Positions 61,180 to 64,000 of a DNA stretch of 64,000 bases are shown one piece after another. Source of the DNA: Mycolicibacterium neoaurum ATCC 25795 (GTDB lineage Bacteria; Actinomycetota; Actinomycetes; Mycobacteriales; Mycobacteriaceae). The notes below the pieces were generated by a model that was given only the letters and a program-made list of their open reading frames with translations, was not told the origin of the DNA and ran no database searches. The translations under genes and the position numbers were made by a program. The stretch's first letter is position 1; every line of letters begins with the position of its first letter. The stretch is taken from positions 299,200 to 363,199 of the forward strand of contig NZ_JMDW01000011.1 of the NCBI RefSeq assembly GCF_000691525.1. The letters are read 5' to 3'.

Positions 61180-62709
61180 TCACTCGCCGGCATCGACCGT
61201 TGTCGAGCTGCGCTCGTCGGCCATGGGATCCTCGGAATCGGCCGCCGGAAGCCCGTATTGGGAACCCTTGCTCAGGATAGTCAACGGGACGTACACGATG
61301 GGACCCACCAGCATTGCCGCGAACGATGCGAAGTACAACGGGTACACACCGGCGACTCCGAGCGCACCGACCGCGATACCGGTTGCCAGAGCAGTCATTC
61401 CGCAGTAGTTCCAGTTCTTCACCCTACCCTCGCGGTACTCGACCAGCGTGCTGGGGGCGAGCTTGAGCAGCTTGCGGCAGATGAAGTAGTCACTGAGCAG
61501 GATGAAGATCCAGGTATTGGTCATGATGCCGGTGACCGCGAGGAACTTGTCGGTGTATTGCAACACGTTGATCGGGTACAGCGCGATTCCGAGCACGACC
61601 AGCAGGACCATCCACCACTGCCGGCCGACACGCTTGGGCGAGAGCACATCCCAGGCGTTCGACAGCGCCAACGATCCCGAGTAGAGGTTCATGACGTTGA
61701 TCCGGACCTGGGTCAGGATGGCGAAGATGACGCCGAGCAAACCCATCACGACGGCGAAGATCAAACCGGGATCGGTGGCGGCCAGCTCACGGGCGGAACG
61801 CTCGCCGTCGAAGTACTCGATCATCGTGAACCCGAGGAAGACGCCGAGCACCATGACGACCGAGATCATCAACAGTTCGACCAGCATCACCCCACCGGTG
61901 CCGACATAGGACACCGAACGCTTGACGAAACGTCCGTAGTCGGTGGCGATGAGCGCCTGGAACACCACTTGGCCGTTGGCCAGGCTCAGCGCCTGCCACA
62001 TCGCGGTCGCCGTGACACCGTCCTCGACGACCCATTCACCCGGCCCGGCCAGCACATAGCCGTTGGCGAGCATCACCATTCCGATCACGAAGAGGATCAG
62101 GAATATCGGCATGCCGAAGCGCTGCAGGACATTCATCGAATGCATGCCTCGCCAGGAGTAATACAGCGCGATCAACGCGACGATCGCGAACACCACGCTG
62201 GCCGCCGCGGAATCGATGGAAATGCCGAGGATCTCACTGAGTCCGTGCGAGACGATGCTGCCCTCGAAGATGAAGTAGAAGACGTAGTTGACGGCGTAGA
62301 CGAAGGAGGCGATGGCCGACCCGCGGGCACCGAACCCCAACCCCCGAGACAGCAGTGGCAGCGAGAGGCCCTGCTGGCTGGCGATCCGCATGACCAGTGC
62401 CCCGACAACCGTCGCGCCGATGACCATGTACGCGATGGGGACGAGCACCCCGGGCCAGCCGACCAGGAATCCCATCTGACCGCCGAGGGCGAACCAGAAC
62501 ATGGCGGTCACGTTGCCGGTCAGTACGAGCAGGATGGCGGGCCGACGCCAGCGCTGGCTGTCCGGCACCCGGGTGGTCGCGTAACTCTCCACCTGGTCGT
62601 CCAAACTGGTGGCCGGACCGTGGAAGTAACTTCTCAAACTCAAGGCATGAGTCCTTTCCGACTCTAGATCTGCGCGGCGGGGATCGGGCGCATTGCTGAC
62701 ATCACTCAC
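61180..62709 (-). CDS. NCS1 family permease (cytosine/purine/allantoin/uracil type)
   Basis: A 509-residue transporter with 12 membrane segments: VTAMFWFALGGQMGFLVGWP near residue 70, LPLLSRGLGFGARGSAIASF near 118, IALYYSWRGMHSMNVLQRFG near 185 and ILTQVRINVMNLYSGSLALS near 330, typical of NCS1 (CodB/PurP/allantoin permeases). It imports a nucleobase, hydantoin or ureide with Na+ or H+. GTG 62709 is used without a good ribosome site. First gene of an operon with the amidase. Confidence 0.88.
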   Translation of the reverse strand: MSDVSNAPDPRRADLESERTHALSLRSYFHGPATSLDDQVESYATTRVPDSQRWRRPAILLVLTGNVTAMFWFALGGQMGFLVGWPGVLVPIAYMVIGATVVGALVMRIASQQGLSLPLLSRGLGFGARGSAIASFVYAVNYVFYFIFEGSIVSHGLSEILGISIDSAAASVVFAIVALIALYYSWRGMHSMNVLQRFGMPIFLILFVIGMVMLANGYVLAGPGEWVVEDGVTATAMWQALSLANGQVVFQALIATDYGRFVKRSVSYVGTGGVMLVELLMISVVMVLGVFLGFTMIEYFDGERSARELAATDPGLIFAVVMGLLGVIFAILTQVRINVMNLYSGSLALSNAWDVLSPKRVGRQWWMVLLVVLGIALYPINVLQYTDKFLAVTGIMTNTWIFILLSDYFICRKLLKLAPSTLVEYREGRVKNWNYCGMTALATGIAVGALGVAGVYPLYFASFAAMLVGPIVYVPLTILSKGSQYGLPAADSEDPMADERSSTTVDAGE

Positions 62710-62766
62710 ATGGGGACGTGCGCACCGATCACCTCGTTCTGCGCCACGCCGGAGCCGTCCACCTAT

Positions 62767-62781
62767 GATGTGAACTACATC
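62767..62781. promoter_or_regulatory. Palindrome GATGT-GAACT-ACATC upstream of the NCS1 gene
   Basis: A perfect 5+5+5 inverted repeat 58 bp before the GTG start of the permease; distinct from the TGCA palindromes. Confidence 0.35.
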
Positions 62782-62829
62782 TCATCCGCGGTGCACCACG
62801 AAGTCAATGGCCATTACTGCACCCCGCCG

Positions 62830-62841
62830 TGCATAAATGCA
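62830..62841. promoter_or_regulatory. LysR-type box TGCATAAATGCA between the LysR and permease genes
   Basis: A palindromic TGCA-N4-TGCA, flanked G...G, about 120 bp upstream of the permease and 54 bp from the LysR stop. A near copy lies on the other side of the LysR gene at 63827. Confidence 0.5.
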
Positions 62842-62894
62842 GCTCGGCGCAATCACTCGCAGAGTTCTTCAAACGGACTGCCTCACAACATATT

Positions 62895-63812
62895 TCAAAT
62901 GTTGGCCGGTTGAGCTTTACGCTTGCCGAGACTGAGGTCGGGATGCGCTTCGACCGTATCGCGCAGGAATGCACACACCGTGCGGACCCGCTCGAGGCGC
63001 TCGAGCTCCCGAGGCACCACCAACCAGTACAACCTGCGAACGCTGAAGGCGTCGGGCAGCACCCGGATCAGGCGTTCATCACCGTTGGCGATATAGGCGG
63101 GCAGCGGCGCGACCCCGAGCCCGCTTCGCGCCGCGAGCCAATGTCCGGTGATGTTGGATATCTGCGCGTCGACCGTCTGGACGTGGGGTAACTCGTCGAG
63201 AATCCGCAGCGGTTCCACGTCCATCAACGCATTGACATACCAGATCAGGGTGTGCGCGCGCAGATCTGACACCTTCGCGATGGGCGGGTGGTTTTCCAGG
63301 TACTCCGCGGTCGCGTACAGACCCAGGTCGTAATGGCACAGCACGTCCGAGCGGACCGCACGGGAGGTCGGCCGTTCGAGGGTCACGGCGACGTCGAAGT
63401 GCCGCTCGGACACCGCGTTGTGCACGGTCGCCGTGACCAGCTCGACGCTCAGGCGCGGGTGCGCGGCCTTCAACTCCACGAGGTGCGGCGCGATGATGAA
63501 CGCGCCGAAACCGTCGGTGGCCGTGATGCGAATCGACCCGGTCAAGACATCCGGCGTCGCACCTTGGACATCGTAGGCCGCCATCACCGCCGATTCGACG
63601 GCCTCCGCGCGCGGCATCATCCGCTTGCCCGCCTCGGTGAGCCGCCATCCGCTGGGCGCCCGGTCGAAGAGCCGCTCACCCACCGACCGCTCGAGCGCGG
63701 TGATTCGGCGCCCCACGGTGGTGTGGTCGACCTCCAGTACGCGGGAGGCGTCACTCAACCGACCGGCCCGCGCCACCTCGAGGAAGTAGCGGAGATTGTC
63801 TGCGCTGAGCAT
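62895..63812 (-). CDS. LysR family transcriptional regulator
   Basis: A 305-residue LysR protein: N-terminal winged helix (NLRYFLEVARAGRLSDASRV, TTVGRRITALERSVGERLFD) and a substrate-binding domain (GSIRITATDGFGAFIIAPHL onward). The gene is divergent from the MmsA-like dehydrogenase and upstream of the permease-amidase operon on the same strand. Matching TGCA palindromes stand at both ends of the gene, so it likely controls both neighbours. Confidence 0.92.
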   Translation of the reverse strand: MLSADNLRYFLEVARAGRLSDASRVLEVDHTTVGRRITALERSVGERLFDRAPSGWRLTEAGKRMMPRAEAVESAVMAAYDVQGATPDVLTGSIRITATDGFGAFIIAPHLVELKAAHPRLSVELVTATVHNAVSERHFDVAVTLERPTSRAVRSDVLCHYDLGLYATAEYLENHPPIAKVSDLRAHTLIWYVNALMDVEPLRILDELPHVQTVDAQISNITGHWLAARSGLGVAPLPAYIANGDERLIRVLPDAFSVRRLYWLVVPRELERLERVRTVCAFLRDTVEAHPDLSLGKRKAQPANI

Positions 63813-63826
63813 GCGACCTCCTGTCG

Positions 63827-63838
63827 TGCATTTTTGCA
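63827..63838. promoter_or_regulatory. LysR-type box TGCATTTTTGCA in the lysR-mmsA divergent region
   Basis: Shares GTGCAT-N3-TTGCAG-like form with the site at 62830 (12 of 14 positions). It lies 15 bp before the LysR start and about 58 bp before the dehydrogenase start, a classic LysR placement. Confidence 0.5.
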
Positions 63839-63895
63839 GTCACCGGAGCGTATTTACTCGTTGACTCGTGCGCAAATCTCACTTCCCATGGTGGG

Positions 63896-64000
63896 GTGAC
63901 TCAGACCGCATCTCGGCCAACGACCATCAGCCACTGGCTGAACAACGAACTGTTTCAAGGCACCTCGGGGCAGACCGCGCCCGTGACGAATCCGGCGTCG
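63896..64000 (+). CDS. mmsA: Methylmalonate-semialdehyde dehydrogenase (N-terminal part, runs off right edge)
   Basis: The 35 residues visible, TISHWLNNELFQGTSGQTAP then VTNPAS, match the N-terminus of CoA-acylating (methyl)malonate-semialdehyde dehydrogenases, which end valine, thymine, beta-alanine and inositol breakdown. GTG 63896 is the likely start; the ribosome site is weak. The rest of the gene lies outside the window, so the call rests on a short segment. Confidence 0.65.
   Translation, partial: MTQTASRPTTISHWLNNELFQGTSGQTAPVTNPAS

Overview
The window is high-GC actinobacterial DNA from a fast-growing mycobacterium (Mycolicibacterium type). Mycobacterial hallmarks are an MbtM-like mycobactin ligase, a secreted DUF732 protein, a 13E12-family HNH protein, GAF-ANTAR proteins, a SigF-family sigma factor and many apparently leaderless genes (a -10 hexamer 6-8 nt before ATG/GTG). 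I see no tRNA, rRNA, CRISPR array, phage or insertion sequence apart from the 13E12-type gene.

Layout. 1-5.0 kb: dehydrogenases, a CocE-type hydrolase, a DUF732 protein and an isolated mbtM homologue. 5.2-7.1 kb: two unrecognised proteins, one with an internal duplication. 7.1-18.2 kb: an 11-kb one-strand catabolic cluster with two DUF1989 proteins, a biotin-dependent urea/guanidine carboxylase, an allophanate hydrolase with an extra C-terminal domain, a 2-oxoglutarate/Fe(II) oxygenase, a sodium:solute symporter and a TetR regulator. DUF1989 pairs are known as carboxyguanidine deiminase subunits, so the simplest reading is guanidine (or guanidino-compound) use as nitrogen source: guanidine -> carboxyguanidine -> allophanate -> NH3 + CO2. 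A paired palindrome lies in front of it and I see no guanidine riboswitch. 19.1-24.1 kb: an HTH-TOBE regulator, modABC and kup, then a possible structured RNA. 24.3-36.9 kb: a 13E12 gene, stress proteins (CsbD, SDR, STAS), a phosphoesterase, an SDR-Hyi pair, a frameshifted coiled-coil gene, an amino-acid permease split by an amber codon, a YihY protein and a diguanylate cyclase.

37.3-52.0 kb is a signalling island. It holds three GAF-ANTAR proteins, a PEP-synthase/rifampin-phosphotransferase-like enzyme, a 1388-residue protein joining PAS, GAF, histidine kinase, receiver, PP2C phosphatase and anti-sigma kinase modules, an RsbV-like STAS protein, an RsbW-like kinase, a GAF-PP2C phosphatase, another STAS protein and a SigF-family sigma factor. 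This is a complete partner-switching set. Promoters of SigF type (GTTT/GTTC, 15-16 nt, GGGTAN) stand before the sigma gene, a stress SDR (27.1 kb), a divergent NRAMP/PRC-barrel operon (52.3 kb) and a sulfide-quinone-reductase-like flavoprotein (54.8 kb), suggesting a local regulon.

52.3-64 kb: the NRAMP-like operon, the flavoprotein, a second phosphoesterase, a GAF-EAL protein whose ribosome site points at a GTC codon, an alpha/beta hydrolase, and a LysR-centred group (amidase, NCS1 permease, LysR, start of a methylmalonate-semialdehyde dehydrogenase) with matching palindromes on both sides of the regulator. All functions are inferred by reading the sequence; no database search was run.
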